Positions 1 to 7,776 of a DNA stretch of 64,000 nucleotides are shown here, in pieces. Location: NCBI RefSeq assembly GCF_026000575.1, contig NZ_AP026910.1, forward strand, positions 434,001-498,000. The letters run 5' to 3'. The stretch is from Rhodoluna sp. KAS3 (GTDB lineage Bacteria > Actinomycetota > Actinomycetes > Actinomycetales > Microbacteriaceae). The notes below the pieces were generated by a model. The model had not been told where the DNA came from. It worked only from the letters and a program-made list of their open reading frames with translations, and made no database searches. The position numbers were made by a program, and so were the translations under genes. Every line of letters begins with the position of its first letter. Position 1 is the stretch's first letter.

Positions 1-135
1 CAAGACCTGTGGAGCATGGCTGAGAAGCTTGCTCCAAACCGTGACCCTCGCGACTGGATTGTGGACGTTGTGAACCTAAACGGCCTCGGAACCACCGAGG
101 TACAGCCAGGGCAAAAGATCGCGCTTCCTAACTAG
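1..135 (+). CDS. LysM-domain protein, C-terminal end (partial)
   Basis: The window opens inside a reading frame that ends with TAG at 133-135 and gives 44 residues. The end reads like the second half of a LysM peptidoglycan-binding repeat: a segment SMAEKLAP, then WIVDVVNLNGL, then VQPGQKIALPN at the very C terminus. LysM repeats bind N-acetylglucosamine in peptidoglycan and sit outside the membrane. Small LysM proteins are commonly found just upstream of hisC in Microbacteriaceae, next to lexA; that is family knowledge, and the upstream part is not visible here. The start, any signal peptide and the full length cannot be judged. Confidence 0.7.
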   Translation, partial: QDLWSMAEKLAPNRDPRDWIVDVVNLNGLGTTEVQPGQKIALPN

Positions 136-166
136 TCGTTCCGAGGTACTCGGCACCGCCCTCCGG

Positions 167-172
167 TAACCT
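167..172 (+). promoter_or_regulatory. -10 element of leaderless hisC promoter
   Basis: TAACCT lies exactly 6 nt before the GTG start of hisC, so a transcript starting 7 nt downstream of the hexamer would begin at the start codon. No clear -35 element or ribosome binding site is visible. The same 6-nt geometry recurs at other genes in the window. Confidence 0.5.
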
Positions 173-178
173 AGTCGG

Positions 179-1270
179 GTGGCTAATCTAGAAGACCTTC
201 CCCTACGCAGTGACCTACAAGGGCGCAAACCCTACGGTGCACCTCAACTTTCCGTTCCTGTTGCGCTAAACGTAAACGAGAACACACACCGTATTCCCGA
301 AGACGTCGCGGTCGACATCATCGGCCGTCTGGCCGCAGCGGTTTTAGACATCAACCGCTATCCAGATCGTGAATTCACTTCACTTCGTCAGGCATTAGCC
401 GATTACCTTGACGCTGACCTAGCTGTCGAAAACATTTGGGCTGCTAACGGTTCAAACGAGGTCCTCCAGCACATCTTCCAAGCCTTCGGTGGCCCCGGCC
501 GCAAGGCCCTCGGTTTCAATCCGACTTACTCGATGTACGGCCTAATCGCTCAGGGAACGGGAACCGATTACGTCGATTACCCGCGTCTTGATCGCTACGA
601 GCTGACTCCCGAGCACATTCGTAGTGCAATCCTCGCTGAGCGTCCGAACATCGTCATGCTGTGTTCACCAAACAACCCAACCGGTACGCCCCTCAGTCTG
701 AGTTGCGTTGAGGCTGCTTATGACGCTGTCTCGGAGGCAACTGGCGGCATCGTTGTGGTTGACGAAGCCTATGCCGAATTTGGCGGAGTCACCGAGGTTA
801 GCGCTGTAAGCCTCTTGCCTGGTCGTGAACGGCTCCTAATCAGCCGAACCATGTCAAAGGCTTTCGCGTTTGCCGGTGCCCGAGTGGGGTACCTCGCTGC
901 AGACCCGGCTGTCGTGGATGCCCTACGGCTTGTGCGACTGCCGTATCACCTGAGCGCATTTACTCAGGCAGCTGCTGAAGGAGCCCTGGCTCACTCTGAA
1001 ACAATGCTGGCCACCGTTGACGACATTCGATACCAGCGCGACCGAATCGTCATCGAGCTGAAGGATATGGGGCTAGATCCATTCCGATCCGACGCCAATT
1101 TTGTGTTATTCGGAGGGCTCGAGGACTCGAATGCTGTTTTTGAAGCGCTCTTGGCCAAGGGTGTCCTAATTCGCAACGTTGGCATTCCAGGAACCCTTCG
1201 AGTATCTGCAGGTACTGAGGCAGAGACAACGTCCTTTCTGGAGGCACTGCGCGAAGTCCTAGCAAAGTAG
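179..1270 (+). CDS. hisC: Histidinol-phosphate aminotransferase HisC
   Basis: This PLP enzyme converts imidazole-acetol phosphate and glutamate to histidinol phosphate in the cytoplasm. The 363-residue protein has the full class I/II aminotransferase fold: substrate-site NENTHR near residue 34, the CSPNNPTGTP loop near 162-171, VVVDEAYAEF near 192-201, and the PLP-binding lysine at K227 in SRTMSKAFAFAG. The GTG start gives the usual N terminus; an internal start would cut the conserved LPLRSDLQG region. Spacing to hisB is 51 bases and contains a separate promoter. hisD, which usually precedes hisC, is not here, so it must lie elsewhere. Some HisC-like enzymes also accept aromatic substrates, which cannot be judged from sequence alone. 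Confidence 0.95.
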   Translation: MANLEDLPLRSDLQGRKPYGAPQLSVPVALNVNENTHRIPEDVAVDIIGRLAAAVLDINRYPDREFTSLRQALADYLDADLAVENIWAANGSNEVLQHIFQAFGGPGRKALGFNPTYSMYGLIAQGTGTDYVDYPRLDRYELTPEHIRSAILAERPNIVMLCSPNNPTGTPLSLSCVEAAYDAVSEATGGIVVVDEAYAEFGGVTEVSAVSLLPGRERLLISRTMSKAFAFAGARVGYLAADPAVVDALRLVRLPYHLSAFTQAAAEGALAHSETMLATVDDIRYQRDRIVIELKDMGLDPFRSDANFVLFGGLEDSNAVFEALLAKGVLIRNVGIPGTLRVSAGTEAETTSFLEALREVLAK

Positions 1271-1278
1271 CAATTCGC

Positions 1279-1284
1279 TAGACT
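1279..1284 (+). promoter_or_regulatory. -10 element upstream of hisB
   Basis: TAGACT matches the -10 form repeated across the window. A start about 7 nt downstream would give a leader of about 30 nt carrying the purine-rich GAAAGG (1309-1314) before the hisB ATG. No convincing -35 is seen. Confidence 0.5.
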
Positions 1285-1321
1285 TAGATAATTCGAAAAT
1301 CGCTTTGCGAAAGGTAAAACT

Positions 1322-1921
1322 ATGAGCCGGTCTGCATCATTGCAGCGCAGCACCTCAGAGTCTTCAATTGAGTTGACGCTCAACCTTGATGGCACTGGTC
1401 GCGCGGACATCTCGACTTCTGTCCCGTTCTTTGACCACCTGCTAACCGCATTTGCAAAGCACTCACTGGTCGACCTTTCGGTCCGCGCCACCGGAGATAC
1501 ACATATCGATGTGCACCACACAGTTGAGGACACCGCGATTGTTTTGGGTCAGGCGATTCGTCAGGCTCTGGGCGACAAGGCTGGTATCGGACGCTACGGC
1601 GACGCGACCGTCCCGCTAGATGACGCACTTGCTCGCGCTGTTGTTGATGTTTCAGGCCGCCCTTACCTCGTTCACACCGGTGAGCCTGCAGGATTTGAAT
1701 TTCACCTAATTGGTGGGCACTTCACTGGTTCGATGATTCGCCACGTTTTTGAAGCCATTTCGCTAAATGCGGGCATCACGGTGCACGTGACTGTTCTTGA
1801 CGGCCGCGATCCGCACCACATCGCCGAAGCTGAGTTCAAGGCGTTTGCTCGTGCATTCCGTAAGGCCGTTGAAAACGACGCACGTGTAGTCGGCATTCCT
1901 TCTACCAAGGGTGCTTTGTGA
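1322..1921 (+). CDS. hisB: Imidazoleglycerol-phosphate dehydratase HisB
   Basis: Converts imidazole glycerol phosphate to imidazole acetol phosphate, the step just before HisC. The 199-residue protein is the monofunctional form, without the N-terminal phosphatase of E. coli HisB. Manganese-binding motifs are visible: HHTVEDTAI at about 65-73 in the first half repeat and [12 protein letters not shown] in the second, together with the FFDHLL motif near 36-41. The ATG follows a purine-rich GAAAGG. The TGA stop overlaps the GTG of hisH by 4 bases, so the two are translationally coupled. Confidence 0.96.
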   Translation: MSRSASLQRSTSESSIELTLNLDGTGRADISTSVPFFDHLLTAFAKHSLVDLSVRATGDTHIDVHHTVEDTAIVLGQAIRQALGDKAGIGRYGDATVPLDDALARAVVDVSGRPYLVHTGEPAGFEFHLIGGHFTGSMIRHVFEAISLNAGITVHVTVLDGRDPHHIAEAEFKAFARAFRKAVENDARVVGIPSTKGAL

Positions 1922-2550
1922 TTGCACCCCGCGTAGTCGTTTTAGATTACGGCAGCGGTAACGTCCACTCAGTGGCCCAGGCTCTAGAGGTAGCTGGCGC
2001 CCGCGTTGAACTCACTAAAGACCGTGAAGCCGTGCTTGCGGCTGATGGTTTGGTGGTTCCGGGTGTCGGCGCCTTCACTGCCGTTATGGAGCAGCTAAAT
2101 GATGTGAAGGGCGCCGAACTTATTGACCGCAGATTGGTTGCCGGCAAACCGGTGCTCGGAATTTGCGTTGGCCTCCAGGTTATGTTCGAGCAAGGCCTAG
2201 AACACGGGATTGAGACCCAAGGCCTCGGGCAGTGGCCAGGAATCGTTGAAAAACTCGACGCGCCAGTTCTGCCGCACATGGGTTGGAACACTGTTCAGCC
2301 CCCTGCGGCCACTAAATTGTTCAGCGGAATCGAGCAGGAGCGTTTCTACTTCGTTCACTCTTACGGAGTAAGAAACTGGCAGATGGATGAGCAGGGGCCG
2401 TTGACCCACCCTCAAGTTACCTGGGCAGAATATGGCTGCCGCTTCATCGCAGCTGTCGAAAATGGTCCGTTGTCGGCCACCCAGTTTCACCCAGAGAAAT
2501 CCGGGCAAGCGGGCATCAAACTTCTCAGCAATTGGCTGGGCACTTTTTAG
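1918..2550 (+). CDS. hisH: Imidazole glycerol phosphate synthase glutaminase subunit HisH
   Basis: Class I glutamine amidotransferase that supplies ammonia to HisF for the synthase reaction. The 210-residue protein carries the oxyanion region PGVGAF near 48-53, the nucleophile Cys83 in [11 protein letters not shown], and the His/Glu pair in [10 protein letters not shown] near the C terminus. The start is GTG, overlapping the hisB stop. Its partner hisF is not in this window, although it commonly follows hisA in related genomes; here hisA is followed by an SseB-like gene instead. Confidence 0.96.
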   Translation: MIAPRVVVLDYGSGNVHSVAQALEVAGARVELTKDREAVLAADGLVVPGVGAFTAVMEQLNDVKGAELIDRRLVAGKPVLGICVGLQVMFEQGLEHGIETQGLGQWPGIVEKLDAPVLPHMGWNTVQPPAATKLFSGIEQERFYFVHSYGVRNWQMDEQGPLTHPQVTWAEYGCRFIAAVENGPLSATQFHPEKSGQAGIKLLSNWLGTF

Positions 2551-2570
2551 TATCAAGGAAAGAGATTTAA

Positions 2571-3302
2571 ATGGCTAACTACCTAGAGTTACTTCCAGCT
2601 GTCGATGTTGCTGACGGAAAGGCCGTTCGCCTAACCCAGGGTGAAGCAGGTTCAGAGACCGATTACGGCAGCCCACTTGAGGCGGCCCAGACCTGGATCC
2701 AGGCTGGCGCTGAGTGGATCCACCTAGTCGATCTAGATGCTGCATTCGGTCGTGGCGATAACCGCGCCATCATTCGTGAGGTTGTTGACTCGGCTTCATC
2801 GGTAAAGATCGAACTCTCCGGTGGTATCCGTGACGATGCTTCCCTTGAGGCGGCCCTCGAGGCTGGCGCAACCCGCGTCAACTTGGGCACAGCAGCTCTA
2901 GAAAACCCTGAATGGACCGAGCGCGTCATTGCCAAATTTGGTGATGCAATTGCCGTCGGTCTAGATGTTCGCGGTACCACCCTCGCTGCACGCGGTTGGA
3001 CTCGCGAGGGTGGCGACCTCTGGGAGGTGCTCGCTCGTCTCGAGGCAGCAGGCTGTGCTCGTTACGTGGTTACCGATGTAACCAAGGACGGCACCCTTCG
3101 TGGCCCAAACATCGATTTGCTTCGTGAGGTCATGAAGCGCACCGATAAGCCAGTTGTGGCATCTGGAGGCATCAGCTCACTGCAGGACATCCGTGATTTG
3201 CGAGCTTTGGTAGGAGAGGGGCTTGAGGGTGCAATTCTCGGTAAGTCGCTTTACGCCAACAAATTTACGCTCGAAGAAGCACTCGAGATCGCAAACGCCT
3301 AG
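2571..3302 (+). CDS. hisA: ProFAR isomerase HisA, probably bifunctional PriA
   Basis: A TIM-barrel isomerase of 243 residues that acts on ProFAR in histidine synthesis. In Actinobacteria the orthologue PriA often also performs the TrpF reaction of tryptophan synthesis. Seen here: the catalytic Asp12 in [14 protein letters not shown], phosphate-binding loops [10 protein letters not shown] and [10 protein letters not shown], and the second-half acid in [12 protein letters not shown] purine-rich AAGGAAAGAG precedes the ATG. Dual function is inferred from the lineage; absence of a trpF gene elsewhere in the genome would support it. Confidence 0.93.
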   Translation: MANYLELLPAVDVADGKAVRLTQGEAGSETDYGSPLEAAQTWIQAGAEWIHLVDLDAAFGRGDNRAIIREVVDSASSVKIELSGGIRDDASLEAALEAGATRVNLGTAALENPEWTERVIAKFGDAIAVGLDVRGTTLAARGWTREGGDLWEVLARLEAAGCARYVVTDVTKDGTLRGPNIDLLREVMKRTDKPVVASGGISSLQDIRDLRALVGEGLEGAILGKSLYANKFTLEEALEIANA

Positions 3303-3305
3303 ATC

Positions 3306-4091
3306 ATGAAAAGCCACGACCACGAGCACATCAACAGCAATCCGCTAGCGGATTCAGCTGGTGTGCCGTGGGAGGGCCGCAGCTTCGAACAAAATCCATT
3401 TTCCGACGACGATGGATCCGCGCGACCAGAGTTAATCCTGGCAATTGCTGAATTTCAAATGTCTGGCGATGCCAGCAAGGTAATCGCAGAGGTGTCGAAA
3501 TCTCGCCTGTTGGTTCCACTGTTGGCCGACCTTGGTGAATCAGGTCAGGGTGCGCATGGCCAGACTGTCGACAAAAGTGCCGACCTCTCCATCGTGACGG
3601 TTAAGACTCCCGATGGCGAGACCGGGCTTCCGGTGTTCAGCTCGGTAACAGCGATGTCGGCTTGGAATACCAAAGCCCGCCCAGTACCAAGTGATGCGGT
3701 GCGGGTCGCGCTGGCTGCTGCGAGCGAAGGCACCAAGCGGGTGATTCTGGATCCAGGTTCACCAACCGAATTTGTAATTAGGCGCCCTGCGATTGAGGCG
3801 TTGGCCAAGCAGAAAGCCTGGATTCCTCCGCATCTAAATCGTGAACTGTTTGGGGCGTTCACCGCTCAATTGGCCAGCCAGCCAGCTGTTCGTTCGCTGA
3901 ATCTGCGTTCTGGTGACCTCATGTCACGACTATCCGGGCCTGAACTGGTTATCTCACTCGAAATGAAGCCGGGTCTGGCCCAAGCAGAACTGCAGAGTGT
4001 TGTGACTCAACTTGTGAACCAGTGGTCCACAATCCCAAACCTTGGTGACCTAGTTGACTCGATGAAAGTTGAGATTCAGCCAGCCCGATGA
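3306..4091 (+). CDS. SseB-family protein
   Basis: A 261-residue protein that starts 3 bases after the hisA stop, so it is probably co-transcribed with the his genes. The region around residues 40-140, including MSGDASKVIAEVSKSRLLVP and TGLPVFSSVTAMSAW, matches the N-terminal SseB domain found in secretion-associated and housekeeping proteins of unclear role. The C-terminal half is conserved among actinobacteria in this position but I cannot assign a function. No signal peptide or membrane segment is visible, so it is likely cytosolic. It ends 7 bases from the convergent DUF1844 gene, with no terminator between. Confidence 0.8.
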   Translation: MKSHDHEHINSNPLADSAGVPWEGRSFEQNPFSDDDGSARPELILAIAEFQMSGDASKVIAEVSKSRLLVPLLADLGESGQGAHGQTVDKSADLSIVTVKTPDGETGLPVFSSVTAMSAWNTKARPVPSDAVRVALAAASEGTKRVILDPGSPTEFVIRRPAIEALAKQKAWIPPHLNRELFGAFTAQLASQPAVRSLNLRSGDLMSRLSGPELVISLEMKPGLAQAELQSVVTQLVNQWSTIPNLGDLVDSMKVEIQPAR

Positions 4092-4098
4092 ATTACGG

Positions 4099-4437
4099 CT
4101 AGTTGACCGGTCCGGTGAATTTTTCGCCCGGTCCTGCTCCTGGAGCATCTTTAATTGCCGAAGCCTCTCGGAAAGCCAACTGAAGCGATCGAAGTCCGTC
4201 GCGCAACGGCCTGGCGTGGTGGTCGCCGATCTCCGCTGCTGAAGCGGTAACTAGACCTGCTAGAGCATTGATTAGCTTTCGCGCTTCGTCCAGGTCACCC
4301 TTTGAACCATCCTCGCTCAAACCGCACTGAACCGCGGCGGCGCTCATCAAGTGCACAGCAGTGGTGGTAATTACCTCTACCGCTGGAACCTCCGCAATAT
4401 CGCGTACCTGGTCAGCAACATCTTTGAACTCAGCCAA
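4099..4437 (-). CDS. DUF1844 protein
   Basis: A 112-residue protein of the DUF1844 family, usually found next to infC in actinobacteria. The core AVEVITTTAVHLMSAAAVQCG followed by LDEARKLINALAGLVTA is helical and typical of the family; its function is not known. The start is TTG: on the minus strand AAAGGAG stands 8 bases upstream, which decides this start. Its promoter shares a symmetric -10 element with infC. It converges with the SseB-like gene, 7 bases apart. Confidence 0.85.
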   Translation of the reverse strand: MAEFKDVADQVRDIAEVPAVEVITTTAVHLMSAAAVQCGLSEDGSKGDLDEARKLINALAGLVTASAAEIGDHHARPLRDGLRSLQLAFREASAIKDAPGAGPGEKFTGPVN

Positions 4438-4465
4438 GGGGCTTCTCCTTTTGTAATCTTTCTGC

Positions 4466-4472
4466 TAGGCTA
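4466..4472. promoter_or_regulatory. Symmetric TAGGCTA -10 element shared by infC and DUF1844
   Basis: Read on the plus strand this is TAGGCT facing infC; read on the minus strand the overlapping heptamer gives TAGCCT facing DUF1844. The minus-strand start would leave a leader of about 23 nt holding the DUF1844 ribosome binding site; the plus-strand start would give a leader of about 160 nt for infC. The same arrangement is found between the minus-strand ParA gene and pyc. Confidence 0.55.
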
Positions 4473-4477
4473 ACCCA

Positions 4478-4639
4478 TGGCTCCGAGGTTTATCCTCGGT
4501 CAGAAGTGGATTCATTTCCCACCCGCGTCTACCGACTCTTATAGGTTGCCGGGTAAAGCTTATGAAACTTTCGTTTCTGTACGCTCATCGGCATTTGCCG
4601 CAAGCGTGGCCATTCATGTCACGTTTAGAGGAGCAACTT
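4478..4639 (+). promoter_or_regulatory. infC 5' leader with hairpin
   Basis: About 160 nt lie between the predicted transcript start and the infC start. A perfect 6-bp hairpin with a 5-nt loop (CCGAGG at 4483-4488 with CCTCGG at 4494-4499) sits at the very 5' end. Long structured leaders controlling infC-rpmI-rplT are known in other bacteria, where ribosomal protein L20 binds; I cannot match this leader to a known family by eye. Confidence 0.4.
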
Positions 4640-5263
4640 ATCAGCGATCCCCGTATCAACGAGCGCATCCGCGTGCCAGAGGTTCGCCTCGTCGGCGCCG
4701 CAGGTGAGCAGATTGGCGTTGTCCGAATTGAAGATGCCTTGCGCATGGCGCAGGAGCAGGACCTTGACCTAGTCGAGGTTGCCCCAACTTCTAAGCCACC
4801 AGTTGCAAAACTGATGGACTTCGGCAAGTTCAAATACGAAGCTGCACAGAAGGTTCGCGAGGCACGTAAAAACCAGGTCAACACCATTCTCAAGACCGTT
4901 CGTTTCGGTCTAAAGATTGATGCTCACGACTATGGCACAAAGCGTGGCCAGATCGAGCGCTTCCTCAAGGCCGGTGACAAGGTCAAGGTGATCGTGGTTT
5001 TCCGCGGTCGCGAACAGTCTCGCCCAGAAATGGGTATCAAGTTGCTTCAGAAGCTTGCCGAAGAAGTAGCCGAGTTGGGTGCAGTCGAATCGAATCCTTC
5101 GATCGACGGACGAAACATGGTTATGGTCATCGGTCCGCTAAAGAACAAGGCAGATGCCAAAGCAGAAGCCAAAAAAGCGGCAGACAAGTTGTCTAAGGCA
5201 GCAGCCAAAGACCAGGAAAGCCCAGAACAGCCAAAGGAATCGGCAGCAGAAGCTGCCGAGTAG
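4640..5263 (+). CDS. infC: Translation initiation factor IF-3, probable ATC start
   Basis: IF-3 binds the 30S subunit and checks start codon and initiator tRNA pairing. The conserved protein begins at [19 protein letters not shown], and the codon there is ATC at 4640, with AGAGGAG (4627-4633) 6 bases before it. Upstream in-frame ATGs (4562, 4616) lack a ribosome binding site and would add residues not typical of the family. Rare AUU/AUC starts are known for infC and allow IF-3 to repress its own synthesis. The 207-residue form has both IF-3 domains and a lysine/alanine-rich C-terminal tail (about 40 residues) common in actinobacteria. rpmI follows after 15 bases. Confidence 0.88.
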   Translation: MSDPRINERIRVPEVRLVGAAGEQIGVVRIEDALRMAQEQDLDLVEVAPTSKPPVAKLMDFGKFKYEAAQKVREARKNQVNTILKTVRFGLKIDAHDYGTKRGQIERFLKAGDKVKVIVVFRGREQSRPEMGIKLLQKLAEEVAELGAVESNPSIDGRNMVMVIGPLKNKADAKAEAKKAADKLSKAAAKDQESPEQPKESAAEAAE

Positions 5264-5278
5264 AAACAGGAGATAGCA

Positions 5279-5473
5279 ATGCCAAAGCAGAAGACCCACT
5301 CGGGCGCCAAGAAGCGTTTCCGCTTCACCGGTAGCGGCAAGATCATGAAAGAACAGATCAACATGCGCCACAACCAGGAGCACATGTCGAACCGTCGCAA
5401 GCGTCGCCTAAACGTAGACCAGGTTGTCTCAAAGGCCGACTACAAGACCCTAAAGACCCTTCTCGGCAAGTAA
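5279..5473 (+). CDS. rpmI: 50S ribosomal protein L35
   Basis: A 64-residue basic protein beginning [14 protein letters not shown], the usual L35 N terminus, and ending [16 protein letters not shown]. It is part of the large ribosomal subunit. CAGGAG lies 6 bases before the ATG. It sits between infC and rplT in the universal order, 15 bases after infC and 35 before rplT. Confidence 0.98.
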   Translation: MPKQKTHSGAKKRFRFTGSGKIMKEQINMRHNQEHMSNRRKRRLNVDQVVSKADYKTLKTLLGK

Positions 5474-5508
5474 GCCCGAGTTCTTTCAAACTTCACTAGG
5501 AGCATCAA

Positions 5509-5892
5509 ATGGCAAGAGTAAAAAACGCGGTTAACGGCGCTAAGAAGCGTCGTACCGTACTAGAGCGCGCTAAGGGTTACCGCGGCCAGCGCTCACGTCT
5601 GTACCGCATGGCAAAGCAGCAGATGCTGCACTCGTTGGTTTACGCATACAACGACCGCCGTGCCCGTAAGGGTGACTTCCGTCGCCTCTGGATCCAGCGC
5701 ATCAACGCAGCAGCTCGCCTAAACGGCATGACTTACAACCGCTTCATCCAGGGTCTAAACCTTGCTGGTATTGAGGTTGACCGTCGTATCCTGGCTGACC
5801 TAGCTGTAAACGATGCCAAGACTTTCGCAACCCTAGTAGCAACCGCAAAGGCTGCACTTCCTGCAGACACCTCTGCACCAAAGGTTAAGTAA
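5509..5892 (+). CDS. rplT: 50S ribosomal protein L20
   Basis: A 127-residue basic protein with the classic start [27 protein letters not shown] and helical body. L20 binds 23S rRNA early in large subunit assembly and in several bacteria represses its own operon by binding the infC leader. The last 10-12 residues (ADTSAPKVK) extend beyond the usual 117-118 residue length, a common actinobacterial tail. AGGAG stands 6 bases before the ATG. Confidence 0.98.
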   Translation: MARVKNAVNGAKKRRTVLERAKGYRGQRSRLYRMAKQQMLHSLVYAYNDRRARKGDFRRLWIQRINAAARLNGMTYNRFIQGLNLAGIEVDRRILADLAVNDAKTFATLVATAKAALPADTSAPKVK

Positions 5893-5897
5893 GTCAA

Positions 5898-6698
5898 TTG
5901 CTAACTGATCCCAAGGCCACCAAGGTCCGTGGGGTTGCCAAGCTCACTAAGAAAGACGCCCGGTCCTCGACCGGGCTCTTTCTGCTTGAGGGACCTCAAG
6001 GACTCAAAGAGGCACTCGAACGACCGAGGCTAATCGTCGAGTTGTACGCAACCGAGGAAGCCGTTTCGCGCTACCCGGAACTCTTTGATCGAGCAGAATC
6101 CAAGCGCATTCAGGTGCAACTGGTAACTGAGCCAGTACTCAAAGCCCTTTCTGACACCACAACCCCGCAGGGCGTAGTTGCCGTATGCGAGCAACTGGAT
6201 GTCTCACTTGATGATGTTCTAGAAGCCAAACCAACTTTGATTGCCTTTCTGGCGAACATTCGGGACCCTGGCAATGCTGGCACCGTCCTTCGTGCCGCAG
6301 ACGCTGCGGGTGCCGATGCTGTCATCTTCAGCAGCAACAGTGTCGATGTTTATAACCCGAAGGTAGTTCGCTCTACGACCGGATCAATTTTTCACCTGCC
6401 GATTGTCATCGACATCGACATTGAAACCGCCATCGAGAAATTCAAGGCGGCAGGAATTCAGGTCTTTGCGGCCAACGGCGGAGGTGAACAAATCCCTGAC
6501 CTTAAACCTGAGGTTTTGCAGGCTCCAACCGCTTGGGTGTTTGGTAACGAGGCTTGGGGTTTCGAGCAGAGCACTCTCGACCAGGTTGACCGAGAGGTTG
6601 CAGTTCCCCTTTACGGAGCCGCAGAGTCGCTGAACCTAGCCACAGCGGCGAGCATCTGCCTCTACGCCTCTGCCTTCGCTCAAAATACTGGAGCCTAG
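5898..6698 (+). CDS. SpoU/TrmH-family RNA 2'-O-methyltransferase
   Basis: A 266-residue SPOUT methyltransferase of the RlmB/TsnR type, expected to methylate a ribose in rRNA using S-adenosylmethionine. Residues 1-95 form the substrate-binding domain (LTKKDARSSTGLFLLEGPQG). The catalytic part has the three SpoU motifs: NIRDPGNAGTVLRAADAAGAD, VFGNEAWGF and LNLATAASICLYA, which form the knot. The start is TTG 5 bases after the rplT stop and lacks a strong ribosome binding site, so the exact start is uncertain. Mycobacterium has a tsnR-like gene at the same place. The target nucleotide cannot be told. Confidence 0.88.
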   Translation: MLTDPKATKVRGVAKLTKKDARSSTGLFLLEGPQGLKEALERPRLIVELYATEEAVSRYPELFDRAESKRIQVQLVTEPVLKALSDTTTPQGVVAVCEQLDVSLDDVLEAKPTLIAFLANIRDPGNAGTVLRAADAAGADAVIFSSNSVDVYNPKVVRSTTGSIFHLPIVIDIDIETAIEKFKAAGIQVFAANGGGEQIPDLKPEVLQAPTAWVFGNEAWGFEQSTLDQVDREVAVPLYGAAESLNLATAASICLYASAFAQNTGA

Positions 6699-6720
6699 GG
6701 CAGTAATCTGCGGTAATCAG

Positions 6721-6726
6721 TAGACT
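6721..6726 (+). promoter_or_regulatory. -10 element of pheST promoter
   Basis: TAGACT lies 9 nt before the pheS ATG; a transcript start about 7 nt downstream leaves at most a few leader bases. No ribosome binding site is seen, which supports a (near-)leaderless mRNA and rules out a T-box or leader-peptide attenuator for pheST. Confidence 0.55.
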
Positions 6727-6735
6727 TAGAAGCCT

Positions 6736-7776
6736 ATGTCTGCTGAAAATCCAATCACTCAATCCGCTGTAGATTCGGCCGTTGCTGAGGCACTCGTTGC
6801 AATCCAAGCAGCCGAAGATCTCGCGGCCCTCAAGGCTGCTCGCGCCCAGGTTATCGGCGAGCAATCGCCAATTGCTCAGTTGAACGCCCAGATGCGCAGC
6901 GTTCCAAACGAATTCAAAGCAGCTGCCGGTGCCATGATTGGCCAAGCCCGCGGCCAACTTAACGCAGCATTTAGCGCCAAGGAGGCAGAGTTCTCTGCCA
7001 TCGAAGAGCAGGCAAAGCTTGCGGCTGAATCGGTAGATGTCACGGCAGCAGCTCAAACATCACGCATCGGCGCACGCCACCCATTGAGTTTGCTCCAGGA
7101 CACCATCGCTGATGTTTTCGTAGGCATGGGCTGGGAGATTGCCGAAGGCCCTGAAATCGAAAGCGAATGGTTCAACTTTGATGCTTTGAACTTTGACGCT
7201 GACCACCCTGCCCGAGCAATGCAGGACACGTTTTTTGTTGAGCCGGTAGAAGCCAATTTGGTCCTTCGCACCCACACTTCTCCAGTGCAGGTTCGTTCCA
7301 TGCTCGAGCGCGAACTGCCGCTGTATGTGCTCTGTCCTGGGCGTGTTTTCCGTACCGATGAACTCGATGCCACCCACACGCCGGTATTCCACCAGGTTGA
7401 GGGCTTGGCGATTGACAAGGGCCTGACCATGGCCGACCTGCGCGGTACTCTCGAGCATTTCGCTCGCATCATGTTTGGTCCCGATGCACAGATTCGCTTG
7501 CGTCCTTCGTTCTTCCCATTTACCGAGCCGTCGGCTGAGTTGGATGTTTGGCATCCTGGCGCCAAGGGCGGAGCTCGCTGGGTCGAATGGGGTGGTTGCG
7601 GCATGGTGAACCCAAATGTCCTAAAGGCCGCAGGTATTGATCCTGAGGAGTACACCGGGTTTGCGTTCGGTATGGGTATTGAGCGCACCCTGATGTTCCG
7701 AAATGATGTGCGAGACATGCACGACATGGTTGAAGCAGATGTTCGCTTCAGTGAGCAGTTTGGAGTTTCGATCTAA
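6736..7776 (+). CDS. pheS: Phenylalanyl-tRNA synthetase alpha subunit
   Basis: Catalytic subunit of the alpha2-beta2 enzyme that charges tRNA-Phe. The 346-residue protein has an N-terminal coiled coil (about 1-95) that contacts tRNA and a class II catalytic core: motif 1 around ARHPLSLLQDTIADVFVGMG, motif 2 RPSFFPFTEPSAELDV, motif 3 GFAFGMGIERTLM near the end. The stop overlaps the pheT start by one base (TAATG), indicating coupled translation. Confidence 0.98.
   Translation: MSAENPITQSAVDSAVAEALVAIQAAEDLAALKAARAQVIGEQSPIAQLNAQMRSVPNEFKAAAGAMIGQARGQLNAAFSAKEAEFSAIEEQAKLAAESVDVTAAAQTSRIGARHPLSLLQDTIADVFVGMGWEIAEGPEIESEWFNFDALNFDADHPARAMQDTFFVEPVEANLVLRTHTSPVQVRSMLERELPLYVLCPGRVFRTDELDATHTPVFHQVEGLAIDKGLTMADLRGTLEHFARIMFGPDAQIRLRPSFFPFTEPSAELDVWHPGAKGGARWVEWGGCGMVNPNVLKAAGIDPEEYTGFAFGMGIERTLMFRNDVRDMHDMVEADVRFSEQFGVSI

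Noticed and set aside
4477-4707. ATG frame right after the infC promoter, possible leader peptide
   Set aside because: The frame runs past the infC start without resembling a protein, and there is no ribosome binding site.
6699-6735. T-box or attenuator before pheST
   Set aside because: The gap is 37 bases and the predicted start is within a few bases of the ATG; there is no room.
7053-7727. A 224-codon open frame on the minus strand
   Set aside because: It lies entirely antisense to pheS, has no family match I recognise, and its composition is what the reverse of pheS codons produces.
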